Made by a program: the position numbers and the translations under genes. A stretch of 64,000 nt of DNA from Hydrogenophaga sp. SL48 (lineage in GTDB: Bacteria; Pseudomonadota; Gammaproteobacteria; Burkholderiales; Burkholderiaceae_C). Under the pieces are notes generated by a model, which worked only from the letters and a program-made list of their open reading frames with translations, was not told the origin of the DNA and did not search any database. Below are positions 17,572 through 25,286 of this stretch, piece by piece. The stretch lies in assembly GCF_021729865.1 (NCBI RefSeq), contig NZ_CP063400.1:1054001-1118000 (forward strand), in the 5' to 3' direction. How positions within the stretch are numbered: position 1 is the first letter of the stretch; each line of letters opens with the position of its first letter.

Positions 17572-18558
17572 TCAGCGCGTGGCGGCGATGACCTTCTTGA
17601 GGTAGGGGCCGATGGGCGTGGCCAGCCACTTGTCGTCCACCGCGGCGGTGGCCTTGGCGAACGCGGCCTTGTCCACCGTGGTCACCTGCACGCCCTTGGC
17701 CTTGAGGTCGTCGAGCAGCTTGGCGTCGGCGTCGGCCGAGAGCTTGCGTTGCAGCGCGGTGGCTTCCGCCGCGGCCTCGGTCACGGCCTTGCGGTCGGCT
17801 TCGGAGAGGCGGTCCCAGCTGCGCTTGCTCATCAGGAACGGCGTCATCTGGAACATGTGGCTGGTCAGCGCCAGGTGCTTCTGCACTTCATACAGTTTGC
17901 TGGCGTGGATGTTGACCAGCGGGTTCTCCTGGCCGTCCACCACGCCCTGCTGCAAGGCCACGTACAGCTCGGCGAACTTGATCTGCTGCGCCTCGGCGCC
18001 CAGGGCCTGCATGATGTCGACCAGCACCGCGTCGGGCGGGGTGCGCATCTTCAGGCCCTTCATGTCCTCGACCTTGCCGATGGGGCGCTTGCTGTTGGTC
18101 ATGTGGCGGATGCCGTTGTCCCAGTAGCCCAGCACCACCATGCCTTTGTCGGCCGATTTCTGCGCCAGCTCCTGGCCCAGCGGGCCGTCGAGCAGCTTGA
18201 AGGCCTGCGCCGGCGTGGAGAACATGAAAGGCATGCCGTAGGCCGCGTACTCGGGCACGGCGGACGACACCGCACCTTGCGAGTTGGCCGTCATGTCGAG
18301 CGCGCCGGTGCGCACCGCCGTCACCATGGCGGCATCGTCGCCGAGCTGGCCTGATGGGGCGACCTGCACCTCGATGCGGCCAGCGCTCTTGGCCTTGAGC
18401 ACCTCGGCGAACTTGACGGCGGCTTCGTGGCGCGGATTGCCCGGCGCGGCACCGTGGCCCAACGTGAGTTTCGTGGTCTGGGCCTGGGCGGCGAGGGGCA
18501 GGGCGGCGGCCAGTGCGGCCACGGCGAGCAGGGTGCGGGTGAAGGTCTTGCGTTGCAT
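17572..18558 (-). CDS. dctP: TRAP transporter substrate-binding protein, DctP family
   Basis: A 328-residue periplasmic receptor. The N-terminus RKTFTRTLLAVAALAAALPLAAQAQ is a cleavable signal. GALDMTANSQGAVSSAVPEYAAYGMPFMF, GYWDNGIRHMTNSKRPI, MRTPPDAVLVDIMQALGAEAQQIKFAELYVALQQGVVDGQENPL are typical DctP blocks; the Arg in MRTPP binds the ligand carboxylate in characterised members, so the ligand probably carries a carboxylate. ATG 18558 puts the signal at the start. It follows the SDR gene after a 174-base gap that contains a dispersed repeat. Confidence 0.93.
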   Translation of the reverse strand: MQRKTFTRTLLAVAALAAALPLAAQAQTTKLTLGHGAAPGNPRHEAAVKFAEVLKAKSAGRIEVQVAPSGQLGDDAAMVTAVRTGALDMTANSQGAVSSAVPEYAAYGMPFMFSTPAQAFKLLDGPLGQELAQKSADKGMVVLGYWDNGIRHMTNSKRPIGKVEDMKGLKMRTPPDAVLVDIMQALGAEAQQIKFAELYVALQQGVVDGQENPLVNIHASKLYEVQKHLALTSHMFQMTPFLMSKRSWDRLSEADRKAVTEAAAEATALQRKLSADADAKLLDDLKAKGVQVTTVDKAAFAKATAAVDDKWLATPIGPYLKKVIAATR

Positions 18559-18654
18559 GGTGTTGTCTCCGGTGGTTGTGGGTGAAGGTGAAGGGTTCTC
18601 TTGAATCGGTGCGCCTCGGCGCCTGCAACGGTCCAACCCAGAGGCACCGCCGGG

Positions 18655-18732
18655 CCGCCCTTCGACAAGCTCAGGACGGACGGCCAGTGCCGCCCCCTGG
18701 GGGGTGACGCCGCAGGCGGCGCGGGGGGGGGG
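18655..18732 (-). repeat. Dispersed composite hairpin repeat, copy 1
   Basis: GC-rich repeat immediately 3' of the SDR stop codon (18733). On the minus strand it begins with a C-run and GCGCCGCCTGCGGCG, then the CCCCC/GGGGG mini-hairpin, and ends in a block complementary to CCCTTCGACAAGCTCAGGAC, a motif that recurs widely in this bacterial group. This copy carries that block where copies 2-5 have CCGGC-AAA-GCCGG. It lies between the SDR gene and dctP. Confidence 0.75.
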
Positions 18733-19482
18733 TCAATGAATCAACATGCCGCCGTTCACGTCGAGCGTGATGCCGGTGCAGTAGGTCGAGAGCGGGCTGG
18801 CCAGGAACACGCAGGCGCCGGCGATGTCGTCGGCGCGGCCCAGGCGGGCCAGCGGGATGGTTTCGGCGATCTCGGCCTTCTTCTCTTCGGTGAGTTTGCC
18901 TTTGATGATGTCGGTGCCGATCAGGCCGGGCGTGATGCAGTTGACCCGGATGTTCTCGGGGCCGAACTCGCGCGCCATGGCACGCGCCAGGCCCAGCACG
19001 CCGGCCTTGGCGGCCGAGTAGTGAGGGCCGCCCAGGATGCCGCCGCCGCGCTGCGCCGACACCGACGAGATGCAGACGATGGAGCCGCTCTGCTGCGAGC
19101 GCATGGCGGGCAGCACGGCCTGCGACATGTAGAGCGTGCCGCGCAGGCTCACGTCGAGGATGCGGTCGTAGTCGGCGCCGGTGATCTCCAGCGTCTTGAC
19201 CGGCTGGGTGATGCCGGCGTTGTTCACCAGCGTGTCGATGCGGCCGAAGGCCTGGAGCACCGCGGCGGCGGCGGCGTCGCACGAGGCTTTGTCGGTCACG
19301 TCGGCCACCAGGCCAATGTGGCCCGCGCCCAGCTGGGCGGCGGCCCCGGCCGGGTCGGCGCGTTCGAGGTCGAGGATGGCGACCTTGGCGCCCTGGGCGG
19401 CCATCAGGCGGGCGGTGGCGAAGCCGAGGCCATTGACGCCGGCACCGCCGGTGATGATGGCAACCTGGTCTTTGAGCAGCAT
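18733..19482 (-). CDS. Short-chain dehydrogenase/reductase, first gene of the TRAP-transketolase operon
   Basis: A 249-residue classical SDR. IITGGAGVNGLGFATARLMAAQGAKVAILDLE is the nucleotide loop; the Asp in LDLE at the end of beta-2 suggests NAD preference. TLVNNAGI and ISSVSAQRG...GPHYSAAKAG give the NNAG, Ser and Tyr-x-x-x-Lys catalytic residues. ENIRVNCITPGLIGTDI is the C-terminal family block. ATG 19482 has a good ribosome site (CAGGAG). As first gene of a probable operon with a TRAP importer and split transketolase, it probably oxidises the imported polyol or sugar acid to a ketose-like product. Substrate unknown. Confidence 0.9.
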   Translation of the reverse strand: MLLKDQVAIITGGAGVNGLGFATARLMAAQGAKVAILDLERADPAGAAAQLGAGHIGLVADVTDKASCDAAAAAVLQAFGRIDTLVNNAGITQPVKTLEITGADYDRILDVSLRGTLYMSQAVLPAMRSQQSGSIVCISSVSAQRGGGILGGPHYSAAKAGVLGLARAMAREFGPENIRVNCITPGLIGTDIIKGKLTEEKKAEIAETIPLARLGRADDIAGACVFLASPLSTYCTGITLDVNGGMLIH

Positions 19483-19603
19483 GGGTTTTGTCTCCTGTGG
19501 GTTGAACAGCTCAGGAGTCGCACAGAGCGGGGTTGTCTGTGGTGGCACATCGCGTGCCTTGTCTCCTGTTCTTGGAGCGGATTCTGAAAGCCATGCAAGT
19601 TGA

Positions 19604-19623
19604 TGACAAGCGATGAAATGTCA
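19604..19623. promoter_or_regulatory. Inverted repeat in the SDR/LysR divergent promoter
   Basis: TGACA at 19604-19608 and TGTCA at 19619-19623 are exact inverted repeats separated by ten bases, in the 183-base gap between the divergent SDR and LysR genes. Size and position suit a LysR-type binding site, 43 bases before the regulator ATG. Assignment as the operator is inference. Confidence 0.4.
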
Positions 19624-19665
19624 GCGTAAGATGAAGATCTGTCATTTGACGTCAGGGTTGACCCC

Positions 19666-20550
19666 ATGGCCGCATTGCCCCCCATTGCCAACCTGCAGGC
19701 CTTCGAAACCGTGGCGCGGCGCCGCAGCTTTGCCCTCGCCGCGGCCGAGCTGCACCTCACCGCGTCGGCCATCAGTCACCAGGTGTCCCGGCTTGAGTCG
19801 CACCTGGGCATCCGCCTGTTCGAGCGCAGCGCGCACGGGGTGCGCCTGAGCCCGGCGGGCGAGCACTACCTGCTGCACGTGGGGGCCGCGCTCAATGCCA
19901 TCGCGACCGCCACCGACGACCTGCGCCAGGGCATCCGCAACAGCCTGTATGTGCACTCGGCGCCCAGCATCGCCAGCCTGTGGCTCATGCCGCGCCTGCA
20001 CCGCTTCGCACAGGCCTACCCGGACATCTCGCTCAACCTCTCGGCCGCCCACACGCCCAGCGACTTCGCACTCGGCCAGTCGGACATCGACATCCGCTAC
20101 GGTATCCCGCAGTGGGGCGACCTGGTGGTGGAGCCCCTCTTCGAAGAAGCCATCGTGCCCCTGGCCAGCCCGGCCTTCATCCGGCAGCACAAGCTCAAGC
20201 GGGTGGAGCAGTTGCTCGAGCTGCCGCTGATCCAGAGCAATGTGAGCATCGTGCAGTGGTCCGACTGGTTCGGCCGCTTCACGAAGCTGCGGGCCCCCGA
20301 CCGCTTTTCCCTGCGCTTCGACCGGGCACAGATGTCACTGGATGCCGCGACGCAGGGCCTGGGCGTGGCGCTGGAGAGCGCGATGAATGCGGGCGGCCAC
20401 CTGGCCGACGGCAAGCTCAAGGCGCCGTTCGGCATGGACCAGGTCATTCGCGTGAAGGCGCACTTTGCCGTCTACCCGGAGCGCCATGCCAAGCGGCCGG
20501 CGGTCGAGGCGTTTCTGTCGTGGCTGCACAGCGAGGCGGCGAAGACCTGA
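19666..20550 (+). CDS. LysR family regulator, GcvA-like, probable regulator of the TRAP-transketolase operon
   Basis: A 294-residue LysR-type regulator. LQAFETVARRRSFALAAAELHLTASAISHQVSRLESHLG is the helix-turn-helix of the GcvA subgroup, and the effector domain has ASLWLMPRLHRFAQAYPDISLNLS and DFALGQSDIDIRYG. It is divergent from the SDR-TRAP-transketolase operon, the normal position for a regulator of such an operon. The gap contains an inverted repeat at 19604-19623. The effector is unknown; by analogy it would be the substrate or a pathway intermediate. Despite the subgroup name it need not regulate glycine cleavage. Confidence 0.88.
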   Translation: MAALPPIANLQAFETVARRRSFALAAAELHLTASAISHQVSRLESHLGIRLFERSAHGVRLSPAGEHYLLHVGAALNAIATATDDLRQGIRNSLYVHSAPSIASLWLMPRLHRFAQAYPDISLNLSAAHTPSDFALGQSDIDIRYGIPQWGDLVVEPLFEEAIVPLASPAFIRQHKLKRVEQLLELPLIQSNVSIVQWSDWFGRFTKLRAPDRFSLRFDRAQMSLDAATQGLGVALESAMNAGGHLADGKLKAPFGMDQVIRVKAHFAVYPERHAKRPAVEAFLSWLHSEAAKT

Positions 20551-20596
20551 CCCCGCCGCCTGTGTACATTGCAGGCTCCACCAGGAGGACACCACC

Positions 20597-21442
20597 ATGC
20601 GGGTATTTTTGATCGATGCGGACAACCTTTCCTCGCCCGCCTGGGTGGACGAGGCTTTCCAGGCGCTCGAAAACGCCGAGGGCAGCATCGCGGTGCGACG
20701 GGCCTACGGCAGCGCCGAAAACCTCAAGGGCCTGGCCGACACGCTGCGCACCTGGGCCATCCGGCCGTTCGTGAACCTGTCGCTGAGCAAGAACACCACC
20801 GACATCGCGCTCGCGGCCGACGCCATGGCGTTCGCCTGCCAGCAGCCGGCGCCTGCCATGATCGTGATCGGCTCGGGCGATGCGGACTTCTTGCCGCTGG
20901 TGGTGCGGCTGCGGGAGCGGGGCATCCAGGTGGTCTGCGTCTCCGAGGCCAGCAAGATGGCGCCCGAGGCCGTGCCGGCCTACGACCGCGTGCTGTACGT
21001 GGGCCACGCCGCGTCGGCCCGGCGGACGTCGCCGTCGCCCGCGCCGTCGCCCGCGCCCGCGAAGGCCCGTCGCGCCGCGCCCGCGGCGGCGCCGGCCACC
21101 AAGGCCGCGGCCAAAAAGGTGCCGGCCAAGAAGGCGGCCGCCCGCAAGGAAGCGCCCGCGGCCCCGCCTGCGCCGAAGGAGCCCGCGCGCAAGACCGCCG
21201 CGAAACCGGCCGCACCCGCCGACGGCCTCACGGTGTCGCGCATCCTCGCTGCGGTGCCGGCCTTCGAAGCCGGTGCCTGGCAGCCGCTGGGCGACGTGGC
21301 CAAGGCCCTGCGCGATGGCGGTTTGCTGGGCAAGAGCGCGCTGTCGACCAAGCTGTTCAAGAAGTTTCCCGAGCACTTCGAGCTCCGCCCCGGCCGGCAG
21401 CCCAACGAGGTTCGCCTCGTGTCGCCTCCGCCTTCCGTCTGA
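20597..21442 (+). CDS. NYN (LabA/PIN-like) domain protein with C-terminal OST-HTH-like domain
   Basis: A 281-residue protein. Residues 1-135 form a NYN/LabA-type nuclease-like domain: VFLIDADNLSSP (Asp7, Asp9), SLSKNTTDIALAADAMAFA and VIGSGDADFLPLVVRLRERG supply the acidic cluster. Residues ~137-207 are a low-complexity Ala/Pro/Lys linker with repeated PAKKAAARK-like units, histone H1-like and probably nucleic-acid binding. Residues ~210-281 resemble a winged OST-HTH/LOTUS domain (VSRILAAVPAFEAGAWQPLGDVAKALR). CAGGAGG (20582-20588) precedes ATG 20597. The likely role is RNA binding or cleavage; the target is unknown. Confidence 0.85.
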   Translation: MRVFLIDADNLSSPAWVDEAFQALENAEGSIAVRRAYGSAENLKGLADTLRTWAIRPFVNLSLSKNTTDIALAADAMAFACQQPAPAMIVIGSGDADFLPLVVRLRERGIQVVCVSEASKMAPEAVPAYDRVLYVGHAASARRTSPSPAPSPAPAKARRAAPAAAPATKAAAKKVPAKKAAARKEAPAAPPAPKEPARKTAAKPAAPADGLTVSRILAAVPAFEAGAWQPLGDVAKALRDGGLLGKSALSTKLFKKFPEHFELRPGRQPNEVRLVSPPPSV

Positions 21443-21690
21443 GCGCGTTCAGCGCACCGCCAGGCGACAGCTGGCGCGCAGCACCCCATGGTCAGGCCCC
21501 GGGCCGACGCTGCCCCCTTTCTTCGTTGAAGGACTCAATCCGTTTCAGTCGTGTCTGTCTGTAAGTGCCCTTGTGGCCGTCCTGCGCAGGGGAGTACGCT
21601 GATTTCCCCCTCGCGGTCGGTGCCGACCGGCAAGCCCGTGGATCGATGGCGGCGGGACCCGATGACGTCAACAACACACAGGAGACGGAC

Positions 21691-23289
21691 ATGAAGAAGA
21701 GCGGTATGGATGGTGGGCACCTGGCCCGTGGACGGTGGAGCGCGACAGCGCTCGCGGCGATGCTCTTGGTGGCCTGCGGCGGAGGTGGCGAGGGCGGCAG
21801 CGACGCGTCCGGCGACGCGGCCGTGGCCAAGCTGGCGCCTGCCGGCGCTTCTGCAGCGGGGGAGTCCTCCAGCTGCCTCAACCGGGTCAACAACACGTTC
21901 AACAAACTGCTGGAGTGCGTCACGCTCGACGGCGTGCGGCGCCACCAGCAGGCGCTGCAGACCATTGCCGACGAGAACAACGGCATCCGCACCTCGGGCA
22001 CGCCGGGCTACGACGCCTCGGTGGACTACGCGGCGCAGGTGCTGCGCGACGCGGGCTACCGGGTGACCGTCACGGACTTCCAGTTCCAGACCTTCATCAC
22101 GCTCTCGCCCACGGTGCTGGAGCAGGTGTCGCCCGGCCCGGCCGGCCCGCTGGCGAACAACGTCATGGAGTACTCCGGCAGCGGCGATGTGACCGCCCCG
22201 GTGACGGCGCTGACCCCCCCGCCGGGTGACGGCACCCCGGGCTGCGAGGCCGCGGATTTCGTGGGCTTCCCGGCAGGCAACATCGCGCTCATCAGCCGCG
22301 GGGCCTGTCCCTTCGCCCTCAAGGCCGCCAACGCGCAGGCCGCCGGGGCCGGCGGCGTCGTGATCTACAACAACACCGCCGGCGACCTCAACGGCACGCT
22401 GGGCGAGGCGTTCACGCTGGACATCGGCGTCACCGGGATCACCCAGGCCCTCGGCCAGCAACTGGCGGCCACACCGGGGCTGGTGCTGCGCCTGAAGACC
22501 GACACCTTCCGCGGCGAAGCGACCACCAGCAACGTCATCGCGGAGTCGCGCTCGGGTGATCCGAACAACGTGGTGATGGTGGGAGCGCACCTCGACTCGG
22601 TCAACGAAGGCCCGGGCATCAACGACAACGGCTCGGGCGTCGCGGCGATCCTGGAGACCGCGGTCCAGATGGCCAAGGTCAAGCCCCGCAACAAGCTGCG
22701 CTTCGCTCTGTGGGGCGCGGAAGAGTCGGGGCTGGTGGGCTCCACGAACTACGTGGAAGCCCTGTCCCAGGCCGAGAAGGAGCGCATCGCGCTGTACCTG
22801 AACTTCGACATGATCGGTTCGCCCAACCACGTGTTCTTCGTCTACGACGGCGACGACTCGGACGCCACGGGCGAAGGCCCCGGCCCCGGCGGATCGGACC
22901 AGATCGAGAAGGCGTTCGAGTCCTTCTACATGCAGCGCGGCGTGCCGTTCAAGGGCACCGACTTCGACGGACGCTCGGACTACCGTGCCTTCATCCAGAA
23001 CCTGATCCCCGCGGGGGGGCTGTTCACCGGGGCCGAAGGCATCAAGACCGCCGCCGAAGCGGTGACCTGGGGCGGCACCGCAGGCCAGCCCTACGACCCG
23101 TGTTACCACCAGGCCTGCGACACCTTTGCCAACAACAACGACACGGCCCTCGACGTGAACGCCGACGCGGTGGCCTACACCACGCTGCTGTTTTCGATGA
23201 ACACCTCGACCGTGAACGACCAGCGCGGCAAGGGCAACTTCCGCATGCCGGCGCTCAAGCCGCTGCACCCGGTGCCTTCGGCGAACTGA
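21691..23289 (+). CDS. M28 family metallo-aminopeptidase with PA domain, lipoprotein
   Basis: A 532-residue secreted peptidase. The N-terminus ends in the lipobox LLVACGGGG, so it is probably a lipid-anchored protein. The inserted PA domain is seen at ISRGACPFALKAANAQAAGAGGVVIYNN. The M28 zinc site includes GAHLDSVNEGPGINDNGSG (His, bridging Asp), LWGAEESGLVGS (catalytic and ligand Glu), LNFDMIGSPN (Asp) and CYHQACDT (His). Organisation resembles Streptomyces aminopeptidase S and yeast aminopeptidase Y. ATG 21691 is chosen because AGGAGACGG lies just upstream and it places the signal peptide correctly. A strong hairpin follows the stop. Confidence 0.9.
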   Translation: MKKSGMDGGHLARGRWSATALAAMLLVACGGGGEGGSDASGDAAVAKLAPAGASAAGESSSCLNRVNNTFNKLLECVTLDGVRRHQQALQTIADENNGIRTSGTPGYDASVDYAAQVLRDAGYRVTVTDFQFQTFITLSPTVLEQVSPGPAGPLANNVMEYSGSGDVTAPVTALTPPPGDGTPGCEAADFVGFPAGNIALISRGACPFALKAANAQAAGAGGVVIYNNTAGDLNGTLGEAFTLDIGVTGITQALGQQLAATPGLVLRLKTDTFRGEATTSNVIAESRSGDPNNVVMVGAHLDSVNEGPGINDNGSGVAAILETAVQMAKVKPRNKLRFALWGAEESGLVGSTNYVEALSQAEKERIALYLNFDMIGSPNHVFFVYDGDDSDATGEGPGPGGSDQIEKAFESFYMQRGVPFKGTDFDGRSDYRAFIQNLIPAGGLFTGAEGIKTAAEAVTWGGTAGQPYDPCYHQACDTFANNNDTALDVNADAVAYTTLLFSMNTSTVNDQRGKGNFRMPALKPLHPVPSAN

Positions 23290-23298
23290 TCGCTCTCT

Positions 23299-23337
23299 GA
23301 AGGCCCATGCCCGCCTTGCGGCTGGCATGGGGCCTTC
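23299..23337 (+). terminator. Hairpin terminator after the M28 peptidase
   Basis: GAAGGCCCATGCC (23299-23311) pairs with GGCATGGGGCCTTC (23324-23337) with one bulged base and a further short CGCC/GGC extension around a TTGC loop. It lies ten bases after the peptidase stop. It lacks a T-run, so termination strength is uncertain. Confidence 0.55.
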
Positions 23338-23458
23338 CCGGATGGGCGGGGGTCAGTGCAGGGTGAGCGTCATCGCCGATGCGCCGCGGACCCCTGGCGC
23401 CGATGGTCACCAGTGGGCAACACATGTCGGTCCTGATTCGGGCCTTCTCCACACGGGG

Positions 23459-23487
23459 TTGCCCATTCTTCAGATCGGTTGTATGAT
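23459..23487 (+). promoter_or_regulatory. Probable sigma-70 promoter of tetR
   Basis: TTGCCC (23459-23464) and TATGAT (23482-23487) are separated by exactly 17 bases and match the -35/-10 consensus at most positions. The predicted start of transcription is near 23494-23495, at the ATG chosen for tetR. The -10 element overlaps the palindromic operator at 23483-23496. Confidence 0.6.
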
Positions 23488-23496
23488 GCGAATCAT
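23483..23496. promoter_or_regulatory. TetR operator 1 (ATGATGCGAATCAT), autoregulation
   Basis: A 14-bp inverted repeat with five-base arms ATGAT/ATCAT. It overlaps the -10 box and start region of tetR, so bound repressor would block its own promoter. The same 14-bp layout recurs at 24118 and 25237. Confidence 0.65.
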
Positions 23497-24088
23497 GCGA
23501 AAATCGCCAACCAACATCCGAACCGCCGCCAAAGAAGCCTCGCACGAGCGCATCGTGCAGGCCGCTGCCCGCGCCATCCGGCGCAGCGGCTACGACGGTA
23601 CCGGGGTGGCCGACATCATGAAAGAGGCGGGTCTGACGCACGGTGCGTTCTATGCCCACTTCGAGTCCCGCGAAGCCATGCTGGCCGAGGCGGCGGACCG
23701 GGCGGGAGCCGAGTCCAATGCCTTCGCGGCCAGTGTCGTCGCCGCTGCGCCACCCGAGCAGGCCTTGCAGGCGCTGATGCAGACCTATCTTTCCAAGGAG
23801 CACCTGGCGGGCATCGAGACGGGTTGCCCTGTTTCAGCCCTGGGTTCTGAAATGCCCCGCCAGTCGCCCGAAGTGCGCCGGGCCGCCACGCGCCGCATCA
23901 AGGAGATGATCGATCTGGTGGCTCGTCAGTCACCGGATTGGGGGCAGCCCGGCGCCCACGAGCGCGCGCTGGTGACGGTGGCCACCATGGTGGGCACCTT
24001 GGTGCTGGCCCGTGCTGTCGATGACCCTGCGTTGTCGGACGCGCTGTGCAGTGCCGCCTTGAAGCGCCTGGATCCTTCGGAGGCCTGA
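23495..24088 (+). CDS. TetR family repressor
   Basis: A 197-residue TetR regulator (if started at ATG 23495). The helix-turn-helix is ERIVQAAARAIRRSGYDGTGVADIMKEAGLTHGAFYAHFESREAM in one continuous run at residues 18-62. The ligand domain has IETGCPVSALGSEMPRQ with Cys111 in the position where electrophile-sensing relatives often keep a cysteine. In-frame ATGs at 23483 and 23486 are also possible, but they sit inside the -10 box and operator; translation from 23495 would be nearly leaderless. Shared operators place the next four genes under its control. Confidence 0.85.
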   Translation: MRKSPTNIRTAAKEASHERIVQAAARAIRRSGYDGTGVADIMKEAGLTHGAFYAHFESREAMLAEAADRAGAESNAFAASVVAAAPPEQALQALMQTYLSKEHLAGIETGCPVSALGSEMPRQSPEVRRAATRRIKEMIDLVARQSPDWGQPGAHERALVTVATMVGTLVLARAVDDPALSDALCSAALKRLDPSEA

Positions 24089-24117
24089 TCATGGGCCTGT
24101 TTTTTTTGCCTTTAAGT

Positions 24118-24131
24118 ATGATGATCATCAT
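24118..24131. promoter_or_regulatory. TetR operator 2 (ATGATGATCATCAT)
   Basis: A perfect 14-bp palindrome 67 bases before the quinone reductase ATG, in an AT-rich gap. A TTGCCT -35-like element at 24106-24111 lies just upstream, so the site would fall between the -35 and -10 elements. It has the same outer ATGA/TCAT arms as the sites at 23483 and 25237. Confidence 0.7.
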
Positions 24132-24197
24132 GTCAAAATCTCTCCCATCCCGGTCCGCCGGGTCGGTCTCTTGCTCGCTTCTGAAAAAGGAAACGCC

Positions 24198-25199
24198 ATG
24201 AAAGCCTTCGTCCTGGACCGCTACGGGAAGAAAGAAACACTGCGGGCCGCCGAGGTGCCGGAACCGGAGTTGCGTGAAGACGATGTGCTGATCGAGGTGC
24301 ACGCGACCGCGGTGAATCTGCTGGACGTCAAGCTGCGCAACGGCGAGTTCAAGCTCATCCTGCCGTACCGCACGCCCTTGATCCTGGGTCATGACGTGGC
24401 CGGTGTGGTGGTCCGTGTCGGACCGCGGGTGCGCCAGTTCAAGGTGGGCGACGAGGTCTACGCCCGGCCCGATGATTTCCGCATCGGCACCTTCGCCGAG
24501 CGGATTGCCGTCAAGGAAGACTCGGTGGCGATCAAGCCGAAAAACATCACCATGGAAGAGGCCGCGTCCATCCCCTTGGTGGGCCTGACGGCCTGGCAGG
24601 CGCTGGTGGAACGCGCGAAGCTCAAGGCGGGTCAGAAGGTCTTTATCCAGGCGGGCTCTGGTGGCGTGGGCACGTTCGCGATCCAGCTGGCCAAGCACCT
24701 GGGCGCGACGGTGGCCACCACCACCAGCGCGGGCAATACCGCCCTGGTCAAAAGCCTGGGTGCGGACGTGATCGTCGACTACAAAAAGGACCACTTCGAA
24801 GAGCAACTGAGCGACTGCGACGTGGTGCTCAACAGCCAGGACGGCAAGACCCTGTCGAAGTCCCTGGGCGTGCTCAAGCCAGGCGGCCACCTCATCTCCA
24901 TCTCGGGGCCACCCGATCCGCAGTTTGCGCGGGACATCAAGGCCAACTGGCTGGTGCAGCAGGTCATGCGCGCCATCAGCTTCGGCGTTCGCTGGCAAGC
25001 GCAGCACCTGAGGGTCGGCTATTCGTTCCTGTTCATGAAGGCCAGTGGCAGCCAGCTGCGGCAGATCACGCCGCTGATCGAGTCGGGCGCCATCCGCCCG
25101 GTGATCGACAAGGTCTTCCCGTTTGACGCCACCAACGAGGCCCTGGCCTACGTCGAAAGCGGCCGCGCCAAAGGCAAGGTGGTCATCAAGCTTCGCTGA
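24198..25199 (+). CDS. NADP-dependent quinone/alkenal reductase, MDR superfamily
   Basis: A 333-residue medium-chain reductase without zinc ligands. It has VHATAVNLLDVKLRNGEFK and ILGHDVAGVVVRVGPRVRQFKVGDEVYARP in the N-terminal domain and VFIQAGSGGVGTFAIQLAKHLGATVATTTS as the NADPH loop. The sequence resembles zinc-binding-family quinone reductases and reticulon-4-interacting-protein-like enzymes. ATG 24198 has AAAAGGAAACG upstream. A TetR operator precedes it. It probably detoxifies quinones or unsaturated carbonyls. About 29% of the protein (residues 240-333) is the substrate-binding lid, with YSFLFMKASGSQLRQI. Confidence 0.87.
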   Translation: MKAFVLDRYGKKETLRAAEVPEPELREDDVLIEVHATAVNLLDVKLRNGEFKLILPYRTPLILGHDVAGVVVRVGPRVRQFKVGDEVYARPDDFRIGTFAERIAVKEDSVAIKPKNITMEEAASIPLVGLTAWQALVERAKLKAGQKVFIQAGSGGVGTFAIQLAKHLGATVATTTSAGNTALVKSLGADVIVDYKKDHFEEQLSDCDVVLNSQDGKTLSKSLGVLKPGGHLISISGPPDPQFARDIKANWLVQQVMRAISFGVRWQAQHLRVGYSFLFMKASGSQLRQITPLIESGAIRPVIDKVFPFDATNEALAYVESGRAKGKVVIKLR

Positions 25200-25236
25200 A
25201 CCTTTTCACCCATCCGATTTTTGTTCGCCTATACAT

Positions 25237-25250
25237 ATGACGAGCGTCAT
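25237..25250. promoter_or_regulatory. TetR operator 3 (ATGACGAGCGTCAT)
   Basis: A 14-bp inverted repeat with six-base arms ATGACG/CGTCAT around a central AG, 36 bases before the SDR ATG and beside TATACATATGA, which could be its -10 region. Its outer arms match the operators at 23483 and 24118. Confidence 0.65.
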
Positions 25251-25286
25251 GTGAAAACCGTATCCCCACTTTTTTTGGAGCCCCTC

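Noticed and set aside
18655..18732. CCCTTCGACAAGCTCAGGAC block considered as an attachment site or insertion-element end
   Set aside because: No transposase, integrase or target duplication lies nearby. The motif is part of a dispersed repeat.
21535..23328. A 597-codon minus-strand frame opposite the M28 peptidase
   Set aside because: No motif, and the peptidase on the plus strand has lipobox, PA domain and zinc ligands.
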